A stretch of DNA of 64,000 nucleotides from Sciurus carolinensis. Taxonomy: Eukaryota; Chordata; Mammalia; Rodentia; Sciuridae. The notes beneath the pieces were generated by a model. That model searched no databases and had not been told where the DNA came from. It worked only from the letters and a program-made list of their open reading frames with translations. Every line of letters begins with the position of its first letter. Position 1 is the stretch's first letter. This document shows, in pieces, positions 13,491-24,668 of the stretch. The stretch covers positions 86,733,758 to 86,797,757 of the forward strand of contig NC_062217.1 of assembly GCF_902686445.1 (NCBI RefSeq), written 5' to 3'. A program made the translations under genes and the position numbers.

Positions 13491-13737
13491 AAACCAAACT
13501 ACATAATATCTTAAAAATAAGATTGATTTCCTAAGTATTAAGTATTAAATGAAAAATATCTTTATTGTACAAAATAAATAATTTCAAGTGCCATAGTGTC
13601 ATGGTTACCACACTTTGGAAAATAGGTTAACAGATTATTAATGCAAATTTTTTGCTATTTTAGATTTTTGTGAAAGAAGACGACAAGTGGTTCTCAGAAA
13701 TTTTTTACTTACAATTCCATTAAAAATTACTGAGAGG

Positions 13738-13867
13738 AGCAGGGCACAGTGACACATGCCTGTAATCCCAGCTACTTGAGAGACTGACGCAGGAAAATTA
13801 CAAGTTCAAGGCCAATCTCAGCAGTTTAGGGAAGCCCTAACTTTTTGAGACCTTGTCTCAAAAAAAG
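13738..13867 (+). mobile_element. B1 SINE
   Basis: It contains cagggcacagtgacacatgc, ctgtaatcccagctactt and ttgagaccttgtctcaaaaa. Confidence 0.85.
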
Positions 13868-14480
13868 TGATAAAACTGAGGAGCTACTGAGAACTTCAAA
13901 GAGCTTGTCAGTATTTGACATTTTAGAAATTAAATAAAATGTTTCAGAAGGAAGAGTACCCTTATTTTTATTTTTTTTGCAAATGATTTTAGTGTTTCTC
14001 TTAGATGTACTAAAGAAAATGGTATGTTGTACATTTGTAAGTTTGTTTAGTGTTCTCTGTAGGAAATAGTTGACTTCCCATATTTGCTTCCACATTCCAT
14101 CTGTTGCAAAAATATCTTTTGGTCAAAATCCATAAAGAAAATATGCTTTACATGGATAAGTAATGAGAGACATATATTAATACCCTTTGATACTTCAGTA
14201 AAAACTTAAGTGGTAGTGTCTCAAAAGTACTGTTTTGCAATAAAGTCCTTTGATGTACCTTGAACTTTGGATCTTTTACTCATGCATAGTTTTGTAATAT
14301 CATTAGAAAAATATTCATCCATTGAATTAGATTGTCCAAATTTATGTATTTTATTATATAAAATTTTTTTAAATTTAAAATCCCATTTCTTAATACCAAT
14401 CTCATGTTTACTGGGTACTCTGGGCAGTAATCAGTTTGTCAGATGGTGGTATCTGAATTAAAAAATTTTTGTTCCATGAA

Positions 14481-14613
14481 GCTGGGTGTGGTGGCACATC
14501 CTGTAATCCTGCCAGCCTCAGTAATTTAGCGAGGCCCCATCTCAAAAAATAAAAAGGGTTGGGAATATGGCTCAGTGGTTGAGCATACTTGTGTTCATCT
14601 CCAAGTACCAAAA
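14481..14613 (+). mobile_element. B1-dID SINE, internally deleted
   Basis: The start agctgggtgtggtggcacat skips the B1 middle and continues with gttgggaatatggctcagtg. Confidence 0.85.
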
Positions 14614-14745
14614 AAGTTTTTTAAAAATTGTTGTTTCATAAAAAAAGGTGACTCATTCTGTATGCAGCTCAATCACACAAATGCTTTTTTAAATAGCCAT
14701 CCTACTTCATAAAGTAGCAGAAGAGTTTTGTTTTGTTTGTTTTGT

Positions 14746-14950
14746 TTTATACCAGGGATTGAACTCAGGGGTCACATCCCCAGCCCTGTTTTGAACTGAG
14801 CCACATTCCCAGCCCTGTTTTATATTTATTTAGAGACAGCATCTCACTGAGTTGCTTAGTACCTTGCTTTTGCTGAGGCTGGCTTTGAACTTGGGATCCT
14901 CCTGCCTCGATCTCCTCTGGGATTACAGGCATGCACCATCACACCTGGCC
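14746..14950 (-). mobile_element. B1-dID SINE
   Basis: The reverse complement starts gccaggtgtgatggtgcatg. It shows a small internal duplication of the 'ccccagccctgttt' unit at the dID end. Confidence 0.9.
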
Positions 14951-15659
14951 CAAAAGTGCTCTTTACCTACATTTTTTGTTATTGTTGTTACATAGAATAT
15001 TTTAAAGCTTGTGCCCAAGGATAGAGGTTTAATGAATTTTTAGTACTTCATTAAGGTATGCAACATTGAAAAATTTTAAATTGCAGTATGTGACAAATAC
15101 AGTGGTTACTAATTTTTTAAAAAATGAGTGTAGGTCCATTGGTTTTGCTAAAATACTGTTTCCCCCTCCTTTTTTGCCAACCATTGCTTCAATACTTTTT
15201 GTTTTGTTTTGTTTGCTTCAACACTTTTGAATGTAGTGAAGGTTGATTAAAAAGTCCTAATAAGATTATAGTGTTATGCAGTGTAGTTTTATAACTCCTC
15301 ATGTTAATAAAGATGGAATATTTTTCACTTGTACACTTCTGAAAGGGCCCTGAGGACTCTTAGTTCTCCATAAACTGTTCTTTGAAAACTCCCATTTCTA
15401 TGAGGTGTGGTTCTGAAAATCAGCTGTACTTTGCTTCCCTTTTTTGTCATCTCTCTGTTTAAGTACATGTGAATTACAAACTTTCAGGAATTCATCTGTA
15501 TAAATTCTTTTTATGGAACTGCACACAGTTGTAGAAATACTATAAGTTGATAAAAATCTTACCTTTTGTTAGTGTTTTTCTGCTGGAATTTTTGAATTAA
15601 GACACTTTGTGAAGGTGGAAATTTTATGAACTCCATGTTAGCGGAATTTTATAGGGCAG

Positions 15660-15790
15660 CCTAACTTACTTCATATCTGTATGACCTCAAGTTATTTTTA
15701 TGTTTCTGCTTCATTATCTCTAAAATGGGATAACAGTAGACCTACCTTATAGGGTTGCATCAGTAATTTTAAAACTGAGTTATAATAGCT
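15660..15790 (+). mobile_element. MIR SINE fragment
   Basis: It carries the MIR core order: tgacctcaagtta, then ctctaaaatgggataacagt, acctaccttatagggttgc and an aactgagttataa-type end. Confidence 0.7.
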
Positions 15791-17046
15791 TTTTGGGTTT
15801 TTTTGGAACTGCAGTCTTTTAAAGTGTTGCAAATAAATTGTTTCAACTTAAACCACAACTCCAGTTGTGGCAAAGTAATAAAGCATCATTAAAATTTGTT
15901 TAAAATTCAGTGATTTCCTTAAGTAATTTTATTTTTTATATACACACAAAGTAATGAGAATTATCATCTTAATTTCAGTCTATAAAATCACCTTAACAAA
16001 TATAATCTCTGTCCCTTGGTGATAAAATGATTTGTCATCAGATTGTCTTGAAAACTTAAGAGAAAATCTGTATTAAATAGCATTCAGTAGTTTCCCTTAA
16101 TACACTGTTAACATTACTAAATGAAATTGTATGTACATTTAGTGAAAAATTCTATAGTGCAATATGAATTGGTGTTTTAAAGTACTGATGTGCTGTCTTT
16201 GCATGGAATATTCTAAGGCATTCTGATTATCTCATCTAAAGAACAATAGTTTAGAACTTTATTCAACTTATGACAGCATCTGAATGGTAATGTTAGTGCC
16301 ACTGTTTGTATAGTTGACTACAAACTAGATCTCATCCATATGTTAATATTTCCCACAAATCTCTTGATAAAAATGAATTTTATTTTAAAAGATCCATTAA
16401 CAACTACAAATTTAGAGTATTTTAAAAAATGAATTTTAAATAATAAAGTACCTGACTTTGTGAATAATAAAGCTAAGCATTGCTGTTCCACAAAGTGATA
16501 TATTAGAACTGAAAAATACAGACAGACCATTTTTAAAAGATTGTCTATGCCCTCACCCCACTACCACCAAATAAATCATAGGCTCTAGTCAAGAGTGTTA
16601 AAGTATGTAAGGGAAATTTAAAATCAAGTCTTAAAACAGTGGTACTAATTATCCTCCATTAGTGATTAGACTTTGTGTTCCTAATCTTCATAGTGAAGGC
16701 AAATCCAAAGAAAAATGTAAATTAAACCCTTGTCCCCCTCCAAAGTCTTCATCAAAGTTTATCATGTATTTAATTGTAGATTAAAACCATACGTGTTAGA
16801 CAGAATGTAACCAGTTTCTCGATAACAAGTGTCAATTATAAACAATACCTAGAATAGCTGGGTGATGTGAAACCTTTTTACTTTATCAGTAAGTTCTAAT
16901 GATAAGGAAATGGGAGAATGGTTTGGTTTATTAAGAGTAGTGATAAGAATTCTTTTAAGGTAGCAGCCGTGCCTCTACCCCCATGTAATGCTTGATCAGT
17001 AGTCAGTTTCATCTTATAGTCTAGCTCCTTTTACATGTCAGTAATA

Positions 17047-17140
17047 GTTTTTTTTTTTTTTGGCGGTGCTAGGGATCGAACCCAGGGCCTCATGCTTGCA
17101 AGGCAAGCACTCTACCGACTGAGCTTTCTCCCCAGCCCCT
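17047..17140 (-). mobile_element. ID SINE, young, with 14-bp target-site duplication
   Basis: A near-consensus ID body is flanked by exact copies of acatgtcagtaata at 17033-17046 and 17141-17154. Confidence 0.93.
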
Positions 17141-18421
17141 ACATGTCAGTAATAATATCCGTTAGTGGCCAAGAGTTTAATGAGAAGAAATTTATTTTTA
17201 GGAATAGGAAAGTTAAAAAAAAAATTCCTTATCGAAGGATTTGGCATCTTAATTTTCTAAATAATGTGTTAAAATGTTTTATTTCTTATCATGGTGTGTT
17301 TGTTGTATTATAGCTTCATTAATTGCATTATAGTTTAAAGATTACCTTTGGAATGGACAGCTAGATGGACAGTGTTTTTAAAAAAATTTTAAAGGAGCCA
17401 GTTGCTGTTTAATGATATGTTTCTGTCATAGACTTTTATTCCCTTTGTTTCTAGTTTCACATATGCTTTTCACCACTATTTGGTATCATTAAATGGAAGC
17501 CAAAATGAATGTTTAGATTTTTAAAAATTGATTTTAAAGGCACAGTAATGACTCTTTCTTTAGATTTAAGCGTTTGCTGCTTTTGTCTCGGAATATATTT
17601 CATGATTACCAATTTAACGCATTTGTCTGAGATTTGAAATGGTCATCAAAATAGAAATTGCAATTTCAAAATGTTATTTCATAATTTCTCTTAGAGATTT
17701 CACTGAAGTTAATCTAACTATTGTTAGTAAATGAGGTTTCTGTGAAGTCGATTCTACAGTGAAATTTCAGTTTGTCAACATTTCTATGATCTCTTGTGTT
17801 ACTGTTAACCTGAATAGTACATTGTTTCAGAACTTCCCAGACGGGTAACACTTTCATTCCGGTTTTAAGTAAAACCATTGCTCATTTACAGGAAAGAAGT
17901 GTTATATGGAGCATTTAGTGACTGCTTTTGTAGAGTGAAGGTATATCTGAAGAAGTTGGGTGGAACGTGCTTGGGTAGTTGAAAAAGAATGCAAGAGTGA
18001 ATTATAATATTTAGACAATAAGTAAACATCATCTATAACTTTAAGACTGCAGTAACCTGGAATGGAAAAATAACTGACCCTCGTTATTATTACTAGATTT
18101 TCCTCTGCTTGAAATGTGGACCTGTGTCTTTGATCTGTTGCAATAAAAACATTTAAATAATTTATGGTAGGTTTTATGTAATCTGATTCATTTGTAATCT
18201 AATCTTATTATATAAACTGGATGTTCTAAGCACTTGTAGTTTATTAAGCCTGGGAGACAGAAGTTTCTTGTCTATGTTCTTATTAAGTAAATGATGTTGG
18301 AAATTTTCAAAATTTTTAATGGAAAGTAATGTCCCAATTCATTCTTTCTTTTTGATTTTAGATGGGAAATGTAAAGTCATAAGATCGATAGGTTGACTGT
18401 GACAACTATGTTTACTTACAG

Positions 18422-18478
18422 AGAGAACAGGAAATGAGAATGGGTGATATGGGTCCCCGTGGAGCATAAACATGGGAG
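18422..18478 (+). CDS. PSPC1: PSPC1 internal coding exon, one base missing
   Basis: The exon reads REQEMRMGDMGPRGA, then loses one A at about 18466/18467, where the family sequence continues with Ile-Asn-Met-Gly. Read from the 5' boundary, a TAA stop appears at 18467-18469. The exon begins after an AG at 18420-18421 and ends with G before the donor gtaggg at 18479, in the phase needed to form Asp with the next exon. It is 57 nt against the 58 implied by the unbroken reading. It encodes part of the Gly/Met/Pro-rich linker after the coiled coil of PSPC1. Confidence 0.9.
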
Positions 18479-19557
18479 GTAGGGATTTGAAGCAAAAGCC
18501 TTCTGTAAATTACTTGTAATTCTTTGGGGATTGTGTATCTATGCTGTTTGTGATATCTGTATACCAGCAAGAAATTAAATATGGAACCAACACTGGGAAG
18601 GTGAAATTTCTTATATTCATTAGAGAGAAATAATACAATTGTATTAAAAATTTATTTCTAGGGACAAAATTTGAAAGTGAAAGATACACTTTTGTAGCTT
18701 CAGTGAAAGAAAACTACAGATTAGATTTGGAACAGCTCCAGAGTAGTTCATTTGTTTTTGATGTAACACAATTCTGTTGTAATACTTTAAAAATAAAATT
18801 TCATGCCTTCAAAATGGCTTTTTACCTTGGAAATGGATAGTTTACAGTTTACAGTTTTAAACTTTCTGAGAGCATCTTATGAATCTTTTAAACTAGCTTT
18901 TTGTGTAACTTTGAAGCTAGTTTTATTCATGTTACTGAATATTTAACTTTTTCCCCTTAACTATGGTATTGTACATGGGAGTGTACTGATTTGAGGTACC
19001 TATGACATGAGGAGATGAGATGTGCCTTGCTAATGCATATCTTTAAAATTGGTGTGAACTTTAGAACAAAGTAACTACATTAACAACTTCATTGATTTGC
19101 CTAGGCAGGTTGTCAGGAAAGTAGTGTCAAGCAGATAAACTGAGGGGGAAACTATTGTGGATTATCATAGGTTTTAAAAATGAAAATTTGAAAATGCCAT
19201 AAATTTAAATATTGAATAATGAATTAAATTTTATGTAGTTACTTCCACATTGTCCCACAGAAGCTGTCATGAAGTTAAACTCTTTATATAGCTCAAATGT
19301 ACAAGCTGTTTTAAAACTCACATTACCAGGGCATACTATTTTATATAACATGCAACCCATCTGATAGGTTCTTAAAACATGTAGTGTATGAAATAAAACT
19401 TAAAATGTGGAATGCATATAACAAGCATTTTCAATTATTAACTCCTCTTTTTTTAAAAAACAAACCCCCCAAAAAACCCTTGCTAGTTGTTTCATATTCC
19501 TGATCAGATTATCTGGAATTATTTATTGCTGTTTACTTGCTCATTTTTTTTTTTTAA

Positions 19558-19690
19558 CCAGTCAACAAATGGTTACTGAGCATCTCTGGTATACAAAGGA
19601 AGCATGAAACAAGGCCCTTGCCTGTAAAGAGCTCAGTGGTAAAGTTAGTACATGAATACGTGATAAATCAGTGAAGCAAAAGTATAAGTT
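19558..19690 (-). mobile_element. L2 LINE 3' fragment
   Basis: The phrases agtcaacaaatggttactga, gagcatctctggtatacaaa and caaggcccttgcctgtaaag, followed by agctcag, read as an antisense L2 3' end. Confidence 0.55.
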
Positions 19691-20117
19691 TTAAATTATG
19701 AAATACAGTTGTATATAATGATGTACCAGTGAGTGGTTCCGAGTAAATTATGGGATAGAGACAGTTTCAAAGATTGTCATTAATGTCAGAATGCAACTTT
19801 AACATAAAACTTAAAACCATTTCTGATGGTTCAGAGTGACCCTGAAAACCATTCTCTTTGTTTAACCATTTTATGACAATATGCCTTTACATTCTTTATT
19901 TAGTTAGAAATTTAAGACAGTTTAAAAGTGTTTAACATTTCAGAGAATTAGGTTTGCATTTTAGCACTTAGTCTTTATGCTAAAGTCTAATCCATTTATT
20001 TCTCTTCTTAGTCTTCATTCAATGTGAGACTTTATCTTAATGGTTTACTCAAGTTTTCAGTTAGTTGAGTTGCTGTAAGTCAAACTGTCATATTCCATCA
20101 AGTTACACTGATAGGAC

Positions 20118-20200
20118 TGGAGGGTATAGGTTAGTGTTAGATCATGTGGTTGGCATGCTGGAGTCCCTGGGTTTGATCCCCAACACAAAAATGAAAAATG
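20118..20200 (+). mobile_element. ID SINE, diverged
   Basis: It contains ggactggagggtataggtta and gagtccctgggtttgatccc. Confidence 0.75.
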
Positions 20201-21696
20201 AATAAATTGTGTTGATAGAATGTGGCATTAGATTTTCTGGTGTACTACTAGTGAAATATAGATTATAAAAATATAGATTATGAAACTGCTTTTCAGGTAA
20301 CCAGATAATACTAACCCCTTTTTTTAGATCTTTAAGTTTAGTTTATTTATAGCCATGTAGGTGAAAGATATACTATGGATAGTTGGGAATATTTTATTTC
20401 ACTTTTTAATATCCATAGTTGTATAATTTAAACTGACGTAACAAGAAGGAAGGGAAAAGGCTTTTAATTTTCTTTTTGGGGAATGTTAAGTTACAATATG
20501 TCCTAGAACTGTCCTCTACTCTTTTTCATTTCTAGATTGCAGAAACCTATTTAGAATGACAATTATTAGTATAGTGAAGGAATTCCTTCACTATTGTTCT
20601 GTGTATTCTTGGATAAAGTATAGGTTTATCAGCAAGAACACTTTTGGATTAAGGAAATAATTCCTTCCTTTGAAATTGTTTACTGTGGTTGATTTGAAAA
20701 ACAACAGTACGTGATGCCAGGCATTGGTAGGGCATAAGATATCTTTTACCTACTCCTTGGACTCAGCCCTATAGAGTTCAGCTACATTAAGTATTCTGTA
20801 ATGAGATTGAATGAAAATTTCAACTCCTGTTATAATGTATTTGAGAAATTGAGTTCTGAGTATCAGAAAATGACCTACATAATGAAATAGAGAGAAAAAC
20901 CCTGAATTGGAATCAGCCTGTTAAGAATTTTAATGATAAGCAAGCCTGAATACTTCAAAAAGGAAAAATGTTTCAAAGAAAACACACAAAAATGTTGTCT
21001 TTGAGACTGTCATGCTCAGACCCTATTGTAATTAATATAAGTGGATTGTTTTTGATGAAAATTTTGATGTCTCTTTATCCCCATTTCTAGAATTTCATGT
21101 CAAAAACATCCACATCATCATTTTATTTTATCTGTGTTTGGGTGCATTTGTTTCATCATAATGAATCATTTTATGTTATTTTGGTTTGGATTTCATTTTT
21201 TATAGGTAAAACACTTTGTAATTTGGGGAGGTATTCAATAACTATATTTAAGCAAGAATTTAGCTTCAAGTGATTTTTGTAGAAAATGGTTTCCCTCTTG
21301 AAACTTAATGTAATTTACACATTAATATTTTTGCTATGATTTTAAGTGCTGATGATCATTAAGACTGTAGAGTGTAGTCGGAGTTGCTAGGGAATATTTG
21401 GTTTAAAAGTAGGATTTAGTAAATGATACTGATTTTTTAAGCTTTTTAAACTGTTGGGGTCTTAAATATCCTAAAATTCATAGTTATCATATTTGTTTTA
21501 TGTATGTTTGTTTTGAGGCTGAAAATTGTGGAGTGTAGGTAATGCTCTGTTGCAGAATAGATTGAGTGTCTTATTTTCAAGGAAGGAAAGTGATTTGACA
21601 ATAGTCTTGGTGTATAGATTGCCTAAGTTTTATAAAAATTTTAATGTTTATTAAACTAAGATAGGACAGCTCTAAGTATAGATTGTTTTTACATAG

Positions 21697-21864
21697 ATGC
21701 GTTTAGCCCAGCACTGCTGGGTAACCAAGGTCCTCCTCCAATGATGGGTATGAATATGAACAACAGAGACTATACCTGGCCCACCAATGGGTCCTGGTCC
21801 TGCCATGGGACCAGAAGGAGCTGCAAATATGGGAACTCCAATGATGCCAGATAATGGAGCAGTG
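21697..21864 (+). CDS. PSPC1: PSPC1 internal coding exon, 2-base deletion
   Basis: After completing Asp across the splice junction, the exon reads [20 protein letters not shown] and then Asn-Asn-Arg. Two bases are missing at 21768, where family members read Ala-Thr-Ile-Pro. The frame then continues (after the shift) as [19 protein letters not shown] and [11 protein letters not shown] up to the donor gtaatg at 21865. The exon is 168 nt where 170 are expected. The Ala-Leu-Leu-Gly stretch, where PSPC1 usually has Ala-Pro-Ala-Gly, may itself reflect a compensating pair of indels. This is the Pro/Gly/Met-rich low-complexity tail of PSPC1. Confidence 0.9.
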
Positions 21865-22819
21865 GTAATGTATCATGATATTATTTGATTATATTCAATT
21901 AATATACATTTCTGCCCCAAAAGATAACTTCACACTTAAACCTAATTGGCATCATTTATTTTAGCAGAAGAAAATATAGTCACTAAATAAAAAGTAATCA
22001 TGTGAAGTTATGTTTGATTTATGAGAGCACTTTTTAAGTAGCTTAAGTTAAGATTACCATCCATGGCATGCTTTTTGTACCTAGGTATACAGCAAAAAAA
22101 AAAAAAAAAAAAAAACAGTCATTACAGTTGTTTTTCAGTGCTTTTATTTGTATCACCTTTATCACTTTCAGTGTACCGGTTGAGTTTTTATGATTGTGTT
22201 GCTTTTCTGTGTAGAATCCTTGCCTTTGGTGGGGACAACACTCCAGTATATGTAAAATGCAGTATTTCAGTAAGCATTTTGATGAAAAAATGACTTGTCT
22301 TGATTTATATCAAAGAATTTTCACTGTAAAATATTTTAATGTAAAAACATTGAAAGTTTTTTTTGTATGTTCTAACTTGCTATATTCTTTTCACAGAATA
22401 CTAATTGTTACTAAATTTAAACATTGTTTTAAGTTTTTATCTGAGAGTGTGAAGGTATCTTTGTATGGGTTCAATATTATCAAAACAAAGGTTTCTTAGT
22501 TGTAATTTTTTTTATTATTTATTATATATTATCAGTTAAGAAAACTGATAACCTTATTTTCTATATGTCACTGTTTAAATAGCTTTATAATAAAAACGTT
22601 TTCTCATATGGTGTTCATTCATGAATTTTCAAATAGCATTTAGAAAGAAAAAATTGGCTAATTTTATATTTAGAAAGACAGTTTGCTTTTGCAACTTTCA
22701 TATCAAATGTTAAGGTACCATTGCTGTTAAGAAAGAGGAAAACACTGCCAATTAAACTCAGACATTCATTAGTTTTAAATCCATGGTGATCTGGAGAACT
22801 TTTAAAACAAGATATTATA

Positions 22820-22882
22820 GGAGTAGGGATCTGTATGTAGCTCGGTGTGTCATGCTCTGGGTTTAATCCCCAGCACCACCAC
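22820..22882 (+). mobile_element. ID/dID SINE fragment
   Basis: It contains gggatctgtatgtagctcgg and ctctgggtttaatccccagc, followed by a CCACC-rich tail. Confidence 0.7.
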
Positions 22883-23141
22883 CCCACCCTCCCAAAAAAT
22901 GTGCATTTTAGAATGAGGAATGCAGTCTTTTATCAGTTTTCAATTTATCTTAAATAGAGTCTTTTTAAGAATTTGGAAAAATTGGATGTCCTAACAATTA
23001 AGAGTTTTTTTAAATGATAGTTTGTACAGACAGATAAGGAGGTGGTATTATAGTATCTACTATGAACAGATGGCACCTAATGCAATTAGTATTTGTTCCT
23101 TCAATAGAGTAGAAGCTGAGGAAAATGTCAGAAGGCTAGTA

Positions 23142-23342
23142 GAGCCGGGCGTGGTGGCACACATCTGTAATCCCAGCGGCTTCAGAGGCTGAGGAAGGAG
23201 GGTCCCAAGTTCAAAGACAAACCTCAGCAACTTAGCTAGGCTCTAAGCAATGTAGCGAGACCCTGTCTCAAAATAAAAAGGGCTGGGATTGTGGCTCAGT
23301 GGTTAAGTACCTCTGGGTTCAATCTCTGGCTTTAAAAAAAAA
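23142..23342 (+). mobile_element. B1-dID SINE with target-site duplication
   Basis: A full dimer runs from gccgggcgtggtggcacaca to gtacctctgggttcaatctc and a tail. It is flanked by agaaggctagta at 23130-23141 and 23343-23354. Confidence 0.92.
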
Positions 23343-24178
23343 AGAAGGCTAGTAAAACTTGATTATTTTAAATTTTTCTTTAGCATATATCATCAGTAGT
23401 AACAAGAAAGTAACTCTTCTATTTTTCTTCCCTTTCCTCTGAAAATGTAAACTATATTTAAATATCACACTTGGTTTTATTTGCACTTGTTTTACTACTA
23501 TCCTCAAGGAGTTCTTTTAAATCCTTGAGGTTAACATGTATGGTTATGTGTGAGTTTTTCAAAAGATATGATTCAGATTTTTAATTGTGCTATTAAGTCA
23601 GTCATTTAAAAATTTATTTTTCCAGTGCTAGTCTTTTAATGAAAACACCTCAGACATTTCCATATTGAAATAGAAGTCTTTGCGTGTGTTTGGTCTAGTG
23701 CTTCCTGTCTTAAAAGCGTTGATGTTGAAGTTTTTATAATGTTTATTTTTTAAAACAATGTGATGCTGCTCCCCAGTTTTATTTCTCTGATTTTTCTTTT
23801 AAAAAGAAGTATTTTTCTTTCACAGCATAGTTTCATGCAGTATAAACTTTTTAAAAAAAGGAATCAGAGCAATATCATAATACTGATTAGGCTAAAATTT
23901 CATTTGCTTATGTCATAACGGTTTTTTTTTTTTTTTTTTTTTTTCATGAAATTGGGGCATAGCATTAGCAGTTTGTAAGTCTTCAGATGCTTCTTTTTTA
24001 TTTTTAAACATAGTAACTAATTAAATTGCTCCTTTTCTTCCTTCTATGTGTGATCCTGATTCTGCTGGACTTTCTGCTGAACTTCATGACACCACCACTT
24101 GGGATTTTGCCAATTTTTCTTGTCACTTTTATTTGGTGTATTCCAAATGGACTTCATATTTCTTATGTGGTTTTATAG

Positions 24179-24364
24179 CACAATGATAGATTTCCCCAAG
24201 GACCACCATCCCAAATGGGTTCACCTATGGGGAATAGAACAGGTTCTGAAACACCTCAAGCACCAATGAGTGGTGTAGGTCCTGTGAGTGGTGGTCCTGG
24301 TGGCTTTGGTAGAGGAAATCAAGGGGGCAACTTTGAAGGTCCTAATAAGCGTCGTAGATATTAA
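24179..24364 (+). CDS. PSPC1: PSPC1 terminal coding exon (intact)
   Basis: This is the final coding exon: 62 codons including the TAA at 24362-24364, with no disruption. It begins His-Asn-Asp-Arg-Phe-Pro-Gln-Gly-Pro and ends with the diagnostic Gly-rich tail and GPNKRRRY, the basic C-terminus shared by PSPC1 and NONO, which in this family is part of the nuclear localisation signal. The Gly/Pro/Met-rich segment ([20 protein letters not shown]) fits a low-complexity region involved in paraspeckle assembly. Its perfect frame contrasts with the four indels in the three exons upstream. Confidence 0.95.
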   Translation, partial: HNDRFPQGPPSQMGSPMGNRTGSETPQAPMSGVGPVSGGPGGFGRGNQGGNFEGPNKRRRY

Positions 24365-24668
24365 ACATTCTTCCATTCCTGGCTATTAGAAAAAAAAAAA
24401 AAATTCAGTGGTATGCCTTTACACTTTTACCTGTTACCTAAAAGAAATGGTTTATTGTTAATGTATGTAGACATAAAATTTTTCTTTGTAAGACTTGAGG
24501 TTTTTGTATTTTTCTTTATTCATAAGCTTTGTAGATTAGAATGGTAATGATGATGCTCATCATTGTGAATGTTAAATGTATTTGTGACTTAGCTAAATAT
24601 AACTATGCCATAGTACTGTGAATCTATGTAGCTGCTTATCTCAATAAAGAAATCATATTGGATCATTT
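24365..24668 (+). other. PSPC1: PSPC1 3'UTR, proximal form
   Basis: This AT-rich sequence follows the stop codon. It includes an A-run at 24390-24402 and ends just after an AATAAA signal at 24643-24648. The cleavage point about 20 bases downstream is inferred. Longer 3'UTR forms could extend into the SINE-poor sequence beyond. Confidence 0.7.
24643..24648 (+). terminator. PSPC1: Polyadenylation signal AATAAA (PSPC1)
   Basis: A canonical AATAAA lies 279 bases after the PSPC1 stop codon. It is followed 30-50 bases later by GT-rich sequence (ttattggtggtatt), as expected for a downstream processing element. Confidence 0.7.

Larger units (their letters stand above)
509..18421 (+). other. PSPC1: PSPC1 intron (about 17.9 kb)
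   Basis: The intron joins two recognised PSPC1 exons, with GT at 509 and AG ending at 18421. It is AT-rich and holds ID and B1-dID SINEs, an antisense L1M 3' end with a SINE inside it, a MIR and a hAT-type element, each listed separately. The stretches at 508-2350, 2960-4620, 5914-7120, 7320-9030, 12060-12840 and 15000-17030, apart from the MIR, show no gene or repeat that I can recognise. The open frames in it are short (90 codons or fewer) and have no recognisable content. Confidence 0.85.
18479..21696 (+). other. PSPC1: PSPC1 intron (3.2 kb)
   Basis: The donor gtaggg is at 18479 and the acceptor acatag ends at 21696. The intron is AT-rich, with one L2-like fragment (about 19558-19690) and one ID SINE (20118-20200). 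I see nothing else that looks functional. Confidence 0.85.
21865..24178 (+). other. PSPC1: PSPC1 intron (2.3 kb)
   Basis: The donor gtaatg is at 21865 and the acceptor tttatag ends at 24178. The intron contains a partial ID/dID SINE (22820-22882), a well-preserved B1-dID (23142-23342) and a T-run near 23923-23944. The open frames inside have no recognisable protein. Confidence 0.85.
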
